From the NCBI RefSeq assembly GCF_963676685.1, contig NC_092344.1, positions 88,628,749-88,692,748 of the forward strand: a stretch of DNA of 64,000 nucleotides, written 5' to 3'. The translations under genes and the position numbers were made by a program. Below, in pieces: positions 11,780-23,900 of the stretch. Position 1 is the first letter of the stretch. Every line of letters begins with the position of its first letter. The notes beneath the pieces are model-generated. The model was given only the letters and a program-made list of their open reading frames with translations. It was not told where the DNA came from and made no database searches. This DNA is from Mytilus edulis. Lineage: Eukaryota > Mollusca > Bivalvia > Mytilida > Mytilidae.

Positions 11780-12600
11780 AATTTTGTAAAATATTACTTG
11801 GAGTAAAAAAGTCTACTCCTGATTTTATGATTTATGGTGAATTAGGAAGATATCCATTAGATATTTCAATCAAGTTACGAATGATAAATTATTGGTTCAA
11901 GTTGGTAACTGGAAAACCTGACAAATTGCCTTTTATTTTGTATAACTTAGCAACTGCCAAATATGGTACAAATATTTTATGGTTAAAACAAGTCAAATCA
12001 ATTTAGACACGTGTGGCTTGTCATATGTATGGGATAATATCTGTTTGTAAATAAAACATGGCTACATGTAACCATTAAACAGAATTTGATAGATCAATTT
12101 TAAACAAAAATGGCTGGCAAGCCTACAGGAATCACCAAAAGCATTAAATTATCGTTTATTTAAAGATACTTTGGAGTTTGAGAATTTCGAACTTTAAACA
12201 TGAAATTTCCAATAGAAACTGGAAGATGGCAAAACATAGAAAGAGAAAACAAAAAATGTTTATTATGTAATTCAGATGCCATTGGTGATGAATACCATTA
12301 TATTTTTAATTGTTCAGCTTTTGATAATTGTAGAAAACAATGTATTGCATTTTACTATAGAAATAGACCAAACTCATTGAAGTTTTATGAATTAATGAAT
12401 TCTAAAAAATGTACAGAACTGAACAAACTATGTAAACTTATTAAGGAGATAAATAACAAATTGAACTTTTCTGGGTGAACAATTGTGAAAGCCTCTATCT
12501 ACTTTCGTACATTATTTATTTATGTTATTGTATTGATTTATGTATAATTATCTCTATACCTTTATAATTTGGTTTGTGAGAATAAAGATATATTGGTTAG
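11780..12600 (+). pseudogene. LINE retrotransposon, C-terminal part and 3' tail (broken)
   Basis: Continuation of the LINE interrupted at 4974. It reads KFCKILLGVKKSTPDFMIYG and ELGRYPLDISIKLRMINYW, reaches a stop at about 12001-12005, then continues in shifted frames (DTCGLSYVWDN). The final block, 12200-12475, holds PIETGRW and a C-x2-C...H-x4-C cluster (CLLCNSDAIGDEYHYIFNC), the C-terminal zinc-like domain of this LINE type. A stop at 12476-12478 and a tail with an 'aataaagatat' stretch near 12582 mark the 3' end. Decay matches the 5' part, so the transposon landed in an already ageing or later-ageing copy. Confidence 0.85.
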
Positions 12601-13853
12601 TAATAACCAATTAAAACAGAATTATCTTCTCTTTTTAAATTATTTTATTCCGCTTTATTTTCAATCAGCAAATAAAATTAGTTATATTGCTTTAGGTAAG
12701 TGACTATAACTTAGGATGTGCACATGAATGAAAATAGCTGATTTGCAAGTAGTCCAAAAACGTCTAAAAAGGAATGTTTTGAATTTGTTTCCTTATACGA
12801 AGGAATACGTGACATTTTTTATTTATAGAAAAACCGTACACAACTTCATAATTTGGACTAATTTGCAAGGTAGGCGACTGTACATTTTAATAAACATTCG
12901 TTATAAACCATGGTTAAGCTTACGAGAAAGAAATTACTCGACTTGCGAAATATATTTTTATTTGGATATTGTATAAGTTGCTATTGTTATTAATCTCTGC
13001 AACCAGCCCAACAGAGCTTATGTTTGTTATGTTCTAGTGATCCCAACTTAAATAAAATTTTCGCTTCTATTATATTGTATTCTAAGAAAAAAAAACATGT
13101 GCTAACCAAAGTAGAAGATTCAACATTGTTAGGCTTAATTTGAAACGAAGTATTTTTAGTTTGTGGTGTTCACCCTATTTAACCTTTGGTTATATTATGG
13201 AGAATGTCAGTCGTTAAGTTGTCACTTTTGTAGACGTTTATAATAAAACATATTGATGTGACTGTATGGTAAGTGCTGAGATAGATAGATAGATGTATCA
13301 ATCTCACTGTACAGTTGACAAAAATAGCTGATGTTCAAGGTTTTCCATCTACATGCAACCATGCATGCATCATATACGGAGTGTTATAAACTTATAACGT
13401 TGACGGGGAAAGGCAATGCGCCGACTAACCATTGCTTTATTTTATAATTTGGTTGAGTGGTCTAGGTGGTTGGAAACAGTTTATAAAAATATCAAAACAT
13501 AAGTATCCTTACTACTCTAATATTCAATTCGATATTGAATTGTGTTTTTTAAATAAATTTCAAAATTTGAAAATTTTATTCACATTGCGTTGGGTGTTTT
13601 AATTCGTATGTCAATACATTAAAAAATATAATGATAAACTATCTAGAATGTTTTGTAACTAATACCTGGCTAATAGAAAGAAACAATTAAAGATCTCGCA
13701 TATTACTGCACGTAAGTGGTTACTAATTTTGTAAAGACAATTGAACCTCTGTGAGATCTTAGCACTATACCTACTATTAACATATTTAAAAAAAACGTTG
13801 AGTAATAAACAAAAATTAAATCAATTTATGGAACGTAGAATGTGTGCTCGTAT
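12601..13853. other. AT-rich spacer, no feature recognised
   Basis: No long frame, no splice-flanked exon and no clear repeat apart from a short 'atagatagatag' microsatellite at about 13281. I see nothing further I can support. Confidence 0.5.
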
Positions 13854-14271
13854 AAAAGAGGGACGAAATATACCAAAGGGACAGTCAAACTCATAAATCT
13901 AAAACAAACTGACAACGCCATGGCTAAAAATGAAAGACAAACATACAACAGCACACATGACACAACATAGAAAACTAAAGAATAAACAACACGAACCCCA
14001 CCAAAAAACTAGGGGTGATCTCAGGTGCTCCGTAAGGGTAAGCAGATCCTGCTCCACATGTGGCACACGTCGTGTTGCTTATGTGATAACAAATCCGGTA
14101 AATAGTCTAATTCGGTAGGTCACATTCATGAAAGGGAAGGGGATTGTAGTTACGACGTAAGGAACATATCCGATATCATTTGTGAAACGGTTATTCCATA
14201 ACGGTCAACCAACTCGTGATGGCGTCCGTAAAATTTACGAAGGGATGATTTCAACTTCACCATTTGGAACT
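13854..14271 (-). mobile_element. Penelope-like element, 3' fragment only
   Basis: Almost identical to 25373-25795, the 3' untranslated part plus the last roughly 40 codons of the reverse transcriptase frame (reads KFYGRHHELVDRYG toward the same stop). Homology ends abruptly at 14271, so this is a severely 5'-truncated insertion of the same family. The close match suggests recent mobility of the family. Confidence 0.85.
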
Positions 14272-14772
14272 ATAAACTTTTCTAAAATTATATTTTTTAT
14301 TGATCAAAGCTCTTAGTTTACATATTCGTTATAATTTTCAACATTCATTATAAAGTTGTGTTTTTCTCACATTGATAAACACCAACTTTATTCATTAATT
14401 TTTACGTGTCTGTTAAAATTGAACTTCGCACAAAATAAAATTATCACCAAGCCATCTTCAAGTAGTGAAGACCTTGGACAATGCATTGACCTTACAGCTC
14501 ATATACAGTTTTGAACTTAGATGATGAGTTGAAGGACATATGCGTCGAAATCATGAAAATGTCGTGTTAATAATACCTTAACATAGTTTACATTAATATC
14601 ACATTAGATATGACATCGCATACCGTTGGTACTACACTAATTTTCCGTCATTTATTACATTTTCAAGGATAATATCAACAACAACATTTGATATCAATAT
14701 TGAAATAAAAAAAAAAAATTCCTGACAAAATCTTCGTCATGTACGTTCAATGAGCGAACTGTTTTGGGGTAG
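14272..14772. other. Unassigned AT-rich spacer
   Basis: No supported coding or repeat feature between the Penelope-like fragment and the degenerate element at 14773. Confidence 0.5.
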
Positions 14773-15655
14773 TGCTTGTAACAGTAAAATTGGTCTAGTA
14801 GGAAAATTTGTCTGCCAGACTTTTTTTCCATGTCCATGATTTTACTAGGAATATAAGTCCTACGACAAATTTTCCTAGGAAAATAAGTCCATAGCTAGTA
14901 AAATATGTCTGGCACTAATTTTTTCTAGGAAAAAAATTATCTTAGTTAAGATTGGAAAGTTTCATTGTTTTTTCCTGTTAAAATAAGACATGTACGTTAT
15001 AACTTAGTACTTTGAAAATTAATATGGGACATAAATTTAACTAAAATATTGATACATAACTGTAAAACAATATTAAAATATAACACTCAGATATACCTTT
15101 TAAAATAAAGGGCATGGACATTTTTACTTAGAAATATAAATGACATGGACATTTTTACTTAGAAATATAAATGACATTGACATGATTTTCTATGAAAATA
15201 AGTCCGGGGACATGCATTCTATTTTAACTGTTAATGCACAACTCTTTAACAATATTAAAACATTAATATTGATTTTCCATTGTTAATAAAAAAAAAATGT
15301 CCTTTTAAAATAAAGGACATGGACATTTTTACCTAGTAATATTCATGACATGGACATAATTACCTAGGAAAATTATTCTGGGGACATGCATTTTATCAAA
15401 AATATAAATACGCAACTCTTAAACAATATTAAAACAAATATATATAACATTTAAATTTCCATTGTTTATAAATATCTGAATGAGTTATATATAAGATTTT
15501 ATAGGACATGATTTCTTAGGAAAACTGGTCTGGGGGCATAATTTACTAACATCGGACTAAATATACTAGTAAATTCTGTAACCATGGACTTTTTATACTA
15601 GTAAAATTTGTCCGCCCAGACATATTTTACCAGGACAAATTTATCACTCTTGCAC
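14773..15655. repeat. Degenerate repeat-built element with imperfect inverted ends
   Basis: The left end ('gtgcttgtaacagtaaaatt' ... 'gtctgccagac') resembles the reverse complement of the right end ('gtccgcccagac' ... 'atcactcttgcac'). Between them, phrases such as 'ggacatggacatttttac', 'ggaaaataagtcc' and 'ggggacatgcatt' recur with variation; the blocks at about 15098-15230 and 15300-15400 form direct repeats roughly 200 bp apart. No coding frame. It looks like a non-autonomous element built from internal repeats; class unknown. Confidence 0.5.
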
Positions 15656-16240
15656 GAAAAAGACACAACCAATGTATACGAAAATAAATCAGACTGATCA
15701 GTATATGAACATTTTATAATTTAACAGGCTTTCGACACACGTCTAATCAATTTAATTCGTAAAACGTTTACAATATGACCACCACTGGGTGTAAAACCAG
15801 TACCATTTCAGAAAGTGTACTACTGTGCGCAACATCATTTTACGTGAAAGGGGATTGATATGTTTCACTCGTGTTCAATATCCTGAAGCTAATGAAACAT
15901 ATACCGACCAATGCCTTTTTTTATAATGTCTATAACAGAAAATGTTCAATACATTCCAATTGATATTAATTTATGATATTGTTAATTTCACATGTTTATG
16001 AAACATGCAACATCGAAGGAAATACTAAATACAACGATATCGTCTTATTTTCAAATCATCGAATGTGGCTTATCACAGAATTTTAACTTTCATGAGAAAA
16101 TGATGACTTCCTAATAGGAAACTCCGAGGTACCCAAGTTTTTTTGGTCGGGTTCGTGTTGCTTAATATTGAGTGTTCTGATTAGTTTTAAATCATTTTGT
16201 TACAACCTCGAAGTATGCATATGAGGCTGTGATACCGTAT

Positions 16241-17331
16241 AATCCTGGTACCTTTGATAACTTTTTACACCACTGGGTCGATGCCACTGCTGGTGGACGT
16301 TTCCTCCACGAGGGTATCACCAGCCCAGTAGTCAGCACTTCGGTGTTGACATGAATATCAATTATATGGTCATTTTTATTAATTTCCTGTTTACAAAACT
16401 CTGAATTTTTCGAAAAATACGGATTTTTTTATTCCATGAATAGATTACTTTAGCCGTATTTGGCACAACTTTTTGGAATATTGGGTCCTCAATGCTCTTC
16501 AACTTTGTACTTGTTTGGCTTTATAACCTTTTTGATCTGAGCGTCACTGATGAGTATATAGACGAAACGCGCGTCTGTTGTATTAAATTATAATCCTGGT
16601 ACCTTTAAGAACTTTTTACACCACTGGGTCGATGCCACTGATTGTGGACGTTTCGTCCACGAGGGTATCCCCATCCCAGTAGTCAGCACTTCGGTGTTGA
16701 CAGGAATATCAATATTATATGGTCATTTTAATAAATTTCCTGTTTACAAAACTTTTCAACAAAAAATTCAAAAAACTAAGGATTTTCTTATCCTAGGAAT
16801 AGATTACCTTAGCCGTATTGGCACACCTTTTTAGAATTTTGGGTTCTCAATGCTCTTCAACTTTGCACTTGTTTGGCTGTATAACCTTTCTGATTTGAGC
16901 GTCACTGATGAGTAGTATGTAGACGAAACGCGCGTCTGGCGTATTAAATTATAATCTAGGTATCTTTGATAACTTTTTACACCACTGGGTCGATGCCACT
17001 GCTGGTGGACGTTTCGTCCCCGAGGGTATCACCAGCCCAGTAGTCAGCACTTCGGTGTTGACATGAATATCAATTATATGGTCATTTTTATAAATTTCGT
17101 ATTTACACAACTTTAAAGTTTTCGAAAAAATAAGGATTTTCTTATCCCAGGAATAGATTACCTTTGATGTATTTGGCCATTTTTTTTTGGAATTTTGGGT
17201 CCTCAATGCTCTTCAACTTTGTACTTGTTTGGCTGTATAACCTTTTTGTTCTGAGCGTCACTGATGAGTCTTATGTAGACTAAACGCGCGCCTGGCGTAC
17301 TAAATTATAATCCTAGTACCTTTGCTAACTT
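16241..17331 (+). repeat. Three tandem ~350-360 bp monomers
   Basis: Monomers begin with 'aatcctggtacctttga' or a close variant at 16241, 16592 and 16953, with a partial fourth start at 17309; spacings are 351, 361 and 356 bp. Each contains 'accactgggtcgatgccact', 'gtagtcagcacttcggtgtt', 'caatgctcttcaactttg' and 'gacgaaacgcgcgtct'. The array ends about 60 bp from the last exon of the Ly6/ShK gene. Inverted copies lie at 21035-21698. Confidence 0.92.
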
Positions 17332-17393
17332 ATTATAGTATAACATTTTTTAATAGTAAGAAGGGTTTTCTGTTTAGGACAAAACTGATGTCT

Positions 17394-17986
17394 TTAAAAG
17401 CTTGGCGTCTCTATATTTGGTAGAGGTGCTGATGTTTGCGATGGTTTGACCGTTTCTCGATTCGGAAGTGGCGTCTCTATATTTGGTAAGAATGAAGAGC
17501 TCTGCGAAGGCAAGGTTGTTTCTCGGTTCGGTGAAGAAGTTTCTCGATTTGGTGGGGGTGTTTCTCTATTCGGTGGAGGCGTCTCTCTATTCGGTGGAGG
17601 CGTCTCTACACTTGGTACTGTTGTAGTGACTTGCGAACACAGGTTGCAAGATTTTCTACATCTAGCCAATGAGAATTCAGTATCGTTACAAACTTGAAAA
17701 TGTTGAATCAATAATTCACATTCGTTCGAAGTATCTACACATTGGTAAGATGTATGTGTTGCTGCTGAAGTATCAGTATCACATAAACCGCATAATTTTG
17801 GACAAACAGTCTTTGCAGTATAAGAATCTGTACATATTGGAAATGTCTGTAAAAGGTGAACACAGTTAGAATGATCAACGCACGTGGCGGGAGTTGTAGG
17901 AAAGTTTGAAGTCATTAACTGCTGGTCAGATGTAGAACTTCCAGTCATTTTAGCAGGGGTGGTGGTTACATTCATTTCTGGCAATC
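17394..17986 (-). CDS. Exon 7 (terminal): two ShK-like domains and heptad tail
   Basis: Acceptor ...ctgaaag precedes 17986; the exon starts with two bases finishing a Gly codon and ends at TAA 17394-17396. After a Thr/Ser/Pro linker come two six-cysteine domains. The first runs from CVDHSNC to CPKLCGLC, the second from CVDTSNEC to CRKSCNLC. Both have the ShK spacing with a closing CxxxCxxC. The rest is repeats of ETPPPNR and variants (ETSSPNR, ETPLPNR), encoded by a 21-bp minisatellite around 17540-17605. The open frame continues upstream to 18095, but the acceptor and phase place the exon start at 17986. Confidence 0.85.
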
Positions 17987-20900
17987 CTTTCAGAGAGAAA
18001 AAACACACTTTGTTTATAAAACAATTATCCATAAAGACATTGAAGATATCAGCAAATAACAGGTCACTGTTCGAACTAATAAAACCGGAAAACAACTCTA
18101 AAAGTATTATTTTTATTATATTTTATCATTTACACATGGAATTGAAGGTGGCACGGTAGTATTTCCTGGCCCATAAGGGATAATGATAGCCTTTTTAGAA
18201 TTTTCACCACTTTCTAACACTGCCAAAAATTCTACATTCACAGTTAACTGAAGTACTTTCATTTTACTATTCAGAAATGAATTTGAATATGTAACATGAC
18301 CGTTTACTTTTTTTGCTATTTTTAAAAACCTAAGGCCACTAGTACTTTTAGGTCTTTTATGGTGCAGTGAATAAAAAATTAAAAAAAATTCTCAAAAATT
18401 CATTTTCATCTGTATATAAAATTATTTCATATTTTCTACACCTGATTCATTCCTCAGTTTGGGAAAGTATGTTCAGTTGATACTGTATTTTTTGTCCAAT
18501 CACACTGTTTAGATACATTAACCTAAGTATAGGGAACACAAAAGAGCAACCTAAATTCTGGAATGCAAATACTACCGTGCCACCTGAAGGAATACAGACG
18601 CATACACAAACACACACTCAAATATATTTAAATATTTTTTAAAACCTAAAGATAACAACCAAACAGCGAATTTAAAGCTTCGTCAGTGTCGATCCATTTT
18701 CGTTTACGAATATAATTGTGCTAATACCTATATTAGGTAATGGCAATGGATGGGAATTCAAAAGTAGTTGATATAAATATAACGAATTAAAATTTTAAAA
18801 AATACCTCACATATAAGTATAAAGGATTTTCATATTTTATCTTTTCATAGTAATTTTTTTTTTAAAGCTGACGCTGATGAAGGCCTTTTTCAATACAATA
18901 TTAATCAAATGTACACATCATTCACTGGACAATGCCAAACATTCGTCATTTGGAGTAAATTAAGATACAATTCAAGAGCATGCATGTCGTGCAAAACTTG
19001 CTATTTCTTTTTAATACTGCAACTAGTTGTGTTTATTTCCTAAATATAGTGACACAGCTATTTTGTGCAATGTCAATTTCATCAAGGAACACTTTGTCTA
19101 CAATCAGGGGTTCATTAAGGGGTGAAAATAAGTTTGACATGTGTGTAAAAGATTTGAAAAGTTATCAATGAATTGATTAAAGTTGCAGTATAAAAGCAAT
19201 ATAAGGTCAATGTCATAAAAGTATAAACTTTTTTGTATTCGGCACAAAACTGCGGAAGGGCTCGGTAGAACCTTGCTCATACAAAAAAGTTTATATTTTT
19301 CTGACATTGACCTAATAATGTATATTATTATATAATTGTGCTAATACCTATATCAGGTAATGTCAATGGATGGGAATTCAAAAGTAGTTGATATAAATAT
19401 AACGGATTAAAATTTAAAAAAAATACCTCACATATAAGTATATAGATATATTCGAGGTATCCCAATTCTAATGTCCATATAATAATTACCTGTTGTAACA
19501 TTATTTGGATCGACATTACACATGTCTGTATCACAGCATTGTACTTTTACAGTTGTTAACTGTCTACGTTTTCCAAATATTTTTATTGGTGCGTTCTGTC
19601 TTCCTTCGCACACCTAAAATTAATCAAATCTGTCTTTTATATTTAAAATTACAATACAAGGAATAGTTTTGAATGGAATAACCATATACATAATCAGATT
19701 AATGTTTTCAAAATCTGTACCTAATTCTTTAACTTAATAATCGCCAAATGAAGTTGAAAACATTTATAAAACATTTGACTGTTTGCTATATAAGTTCCTA
19801 ACATAACACTTACATCAGTGGAAATACATCCAGCGTGATACGTTTTCCCTCCATTCATGGAAAATTCATGGATTCCACAATGCTGGAATATACAAATTTG
19901 TATATGCATAATAACAACAGCAGTTCAAAGTAATGCAAACTAGTAATAACATTATACCTTTAAGCTCATGTTTAGAAATTAGATATAATATTTTTAGTTG
20001 CTTGGAAATAATAACTATTGGTTTAAAATCGTTAATAAACTTAATTACAACACACAGACAAGACAAGGATGACAACGTACTACTGATTTTCTTCGCAACT
20101 ATATATAAAACAAATCGCCCATCAGACGCAAGTCTTTGTCCACACTTATCTACCGGCAAACAGAACAGATACGTCTACATCAATTGGTCTTTGGTGGCAA
20201 GTTGTCTCAAACCCAATCATGCCTCATCTTCTTATTTCTATATAGATACCACTAAATGGTAAAAGACTTGAAATCATGAAATTTATCTAACTCTACCGCT
20301 CCAAAGTGCTTCAGTTAACAAATGAGAAAATTTTTACAGGAAAAAAATATTGATTTATATCACCTCATCTTGTGGACATTGTGTTGTAGCTCCACACTTT
20401 GTTACATCTTGTGCATAGTAACAAACTCGGCATGTCAGACCTGAAATGTAGAAATATTTATTTAGGGTACTTTTTGTTGATAAAAAGCGAAAAAAGCGCC
20501 AAAAAAAATATCAAAAATTGTCATCAAAGGATAATACTTGTTAATCCAATAAGGAGTAGACTGACAACTTTGTCTGGTCTTGCTGCTCATTTTTGCCATT
20601 TAAAGTTTCTAGAATATGTTTAAAACGTCATTATGAGGCAGTAACTCCAAGTAGGAGGAAACTGGTGATTTTGGTCATTTAACTTATTTGTAGAGTTTGT
20701 CATTTCATCATTTTTGCTATATAATGTTTTCGTCTATCTACTAGTATTATTCAGTTTAAGGAAATAGGCAAAAATGAAAAAAAAGTAAAATTCGTCATTG
20801 AAGGGCAAAAACTCCTATGATAAGTCGTCTTACAATTTTGATGAAAATAGACAGATGGTAGATCACCACATTCTGAACATGCGTGCTCCTGTTGGATTTT

Positions 20901-23900
20901 TTGTATCTGTATCGGTTTTCTTTATAATAAAAAATACTTGCATTATACCCCCATAATCTATTTTTAACCATGTCGGCCCTGTTGTTTAACAGACGAGGTT
21001 ATCGGACACAATTTTAAAACTATATACTCAAAATAAACTCATCACAGATACCAGGACTAAATTTAGTATATACGCCAGACGCGCGTTTCGTCTACAAAAG
21101 ACTCATCAGTGACGCTCGAATCCAAAAAAAGTTAAAAAGGCCAAATAAAGTACGAAGTTGAAGAGCATTGAGAACCAAAATTCCTAAAATGTTTGCCAAA
21201 TACAGCTAAGGTGAAATATGCCTGAGGTAGAAAAGCCTTAGTATTTCAAAAAATTCAAAAATTTGTAAACAATAAATTTATAAATATAACCATATCAATG
21301 ACAATTCATGTCAGCACAAAAAGTGCTGACTACTGGGCTTGTGATACCCTCGGGGAAAAAAATCTCAACCAGCAGTGGCATCGACCCAGTGGTTGTAAAT
21401 AAACTCATCATAGATACCAGGACTAAATTTAGTGTATACGACAGACGCGCGTTTCGTCTACAAAAGACTCATCAGTGACGCTCGAATCCAAAAAAAGTTA
21501 AAAAGGCCAAATAAAGTACGAAGTTGAAGAGCATTAAGAACCAAAATTCCTAAAAGTTTTGCCAAATACAGCTAAGGTGATCTATGCCTGAGGTAGACAG
21601 CCTTAGTATTTCAAAAAATTCAAAAATTTTGTAAACAGTAAATTTATAAATATAACCATATCAATGACAATTCATGTCACCAAAGTGCTGACTACTCAAA
21701 TGATGATTGTGGCTATATATTATCAAATTAGGCCCTGTAAATTAGAGGAGAATATTTTTAAAAGTTTACGGACACCATATTAGAAACCTCAATTGGCCTT
21801 TTGCGCCAGGGGAGCTAAAAATGAAAATGAAAATGAAAATGCAAAGAACCATTAAATGATCCCGGTTACATTTGGAAGTTTAAAAACTCCAAGATCACGT
21901 TTTGAAAATACACAAGGTTCTTGCACCTCTATTATTTTTAGACATTTTTCTTTTTGTTAGATATAAAACCATGTAAAAGTTAATGAGATGGAATGGAAAA
22001 TACTAAAACTAAATCGTTTTAAATCAATGTTAACAGTATCATTTATAAAAATACTTGGATTATAATGTAGAAAAAATGTTATAAAAGAATAAAGAATATG
22101 AAAAACTCTTTGAAGTAGTCTTACAAAATAAAATATAAAATGTTTCAAAATATCTAAAAAAAAAGGTTTGATGTTACATTTGCCAACAGATATGCCCACG
22201 GTTGACATAAAAATAGCACTGTAGTCAATTATTATGGTAATTAATTAATTACAATGCTTTATTTTTTCGCAATATGTGAAAATAAGAAAATCATAACAAA
22301 TGCATGAATCAGTAATATTGTATGCATGATGTTCCGTAATAACTTATTTCGAGTGCTAAGTGCGTTATTCGTAGAAAAGATTACATTAAAAAGAGCCTAT
22401 TTATATAAATCATATTTGTTTTTCCTTTGTCTTTTTTTTTTTTTTTTTAATTGTTTTACGATTTGTTGTGTCGGTCGGTGCCTTCTATAGCTTGTGATAA
22501 AGGAATTGATTATTTTTAAAGGCCGTACGGTGACCTATTGCTAACTTCTATGTCATTTGGTCGCTTGTGAATAGTTGTCTCATTGGTAGTCATACTACAT
22601 CTTCTTATTTTTATCAATAATAATCTTATGATTGGTGTTCCGTCATAACTAAATTATTAATTATTGCAAAGACGAGGTGGTTTAACCTAAAATAGAACAG
22701 CATAAAGAAATCACAAAGTAAAAATGAACATTATAAATAACTTAGAATTTATTAAATATGATGAATTTATTTTTCCAACAGAAAATTAGCAAAATAAAGC
22801 AAATAATAACAGTTATTTATACCCATTTTTAGACCCAAATGTATCTTGAGAAAATCGGAAAAGGATACTAATTTTTACGACAGAACAGACGGTTTCTACT
22901 TTGGCATCGTAAATTTGACTTTTTTGTATGTTTTTAAGTAAATGAAAATAACACTTATTGAATTTAGTGCGTAAACGCTTTTCTAGATTTTCCTTCATTA
23001 GGAACGATCAAAGTTAACCCAAACATTTGAAAACCAGGGATGTATAAGTACGTAGAAACGTAAAGTGTTGTGACCAATTAATTCCAACATTATATGGATC
23101 TCTCACTTTTCACTTTGCAACTCTATTTTATTCAATCTTATTATTTTCCCACGCGAATATAATTGCAATACTTACCTTTATTTTCCCAAACACAGTAACA
23201 AAACTTGTGTGTACTACTTAACAAATAAAGGGATATGCATAAATGGCGACCTATGTCTACAGTGCCATCACGGCTAAAGCAGCCTATTTTTCATTCTCAA
23301 GCCTTTTTAAAAACAGAAAACCTCTGGAGAGGTTCGAAATTATGCCCTTTTTAGACATCAGATAAATAACGAAATCACACAACCTGAGATTGTGGGAAAA
23401 ATAATGACGACTAATGGACAGATTTTACGAAAATGTTTTTTTGTCAAGATTGTGAAGTTATGGGAATGTAATTATTTGCCAATTTTATGAAGAAACTATT
23501 CCATTGTAAAGGTCCCATAGTATGGAACTCATTTAAAACAACTAGCCTTGAACTTTACAGAAATAGAAAAAATAGTATGCCTGATAAATAAGCAAGAAAT
23601 TCACGGAATATTTATTTTACATACTAGTACTGTATACGTATACTAAGTATTTGTATAATATACATAAAATTGAGAAAGGAAATGGGGACTGTGTCAAAGC
23701 GACAACAACCCGACCATAGAGCAGACAACAGCCGAAGGCCACCAGTGGGTCTTCAATGTAGCGAAAAACTGCCACACCCGTAGGCTTCCTTCAGCTGGCC
23801 CCTTAAAAAATATGTATACTAGTACAGTGATAATGGACGTCATACTAAACTCCGAATTAAACACAAGAAACTTAAATAAAAAAAAATAAGATCTTTCATA

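Larger units (their letters stand above)
17987..19489 (-). other. Intron 6 of the Ly6/ShK gene
   Basis: About 1.5 kb. It contains a 438 bp MITE (18147-18584), a 107 bp local duplication (18718-18825 and 19336-19442) and a foldback repeat copy (18980-19330). No additional exon seen. Confidence 0.7.
20441..22850 (-). other. Left part of intron 3, outside the tandem unit
   Basis: Contains the inverted satellite array 21035-21698, an 'aaaatg' run at about 21818, a T-run of more than 15 at about 22432-22448, and a 'ttgaaggccgt'-type repeat at 22505-22612. No exon supported. Confidence 0.55.

Noticed and set aside
16241..17331. CRISPR-like array
   Set aside because: The repeats are ~355 bp monomers with no unique spacers, in a eukaryotic repeat context.
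19866..20159. Cys-containing frame (KCGQRLASDGRFVLY) that could be another exon of the Ly6/ShK gene
   Set aside because: The phases of exons 4 and 5 join directly. Similar 'aagtgtggacaaaga' text occurs in non-exonic repeats at 24870, 35790 and 44555, so it is probably a repeat.
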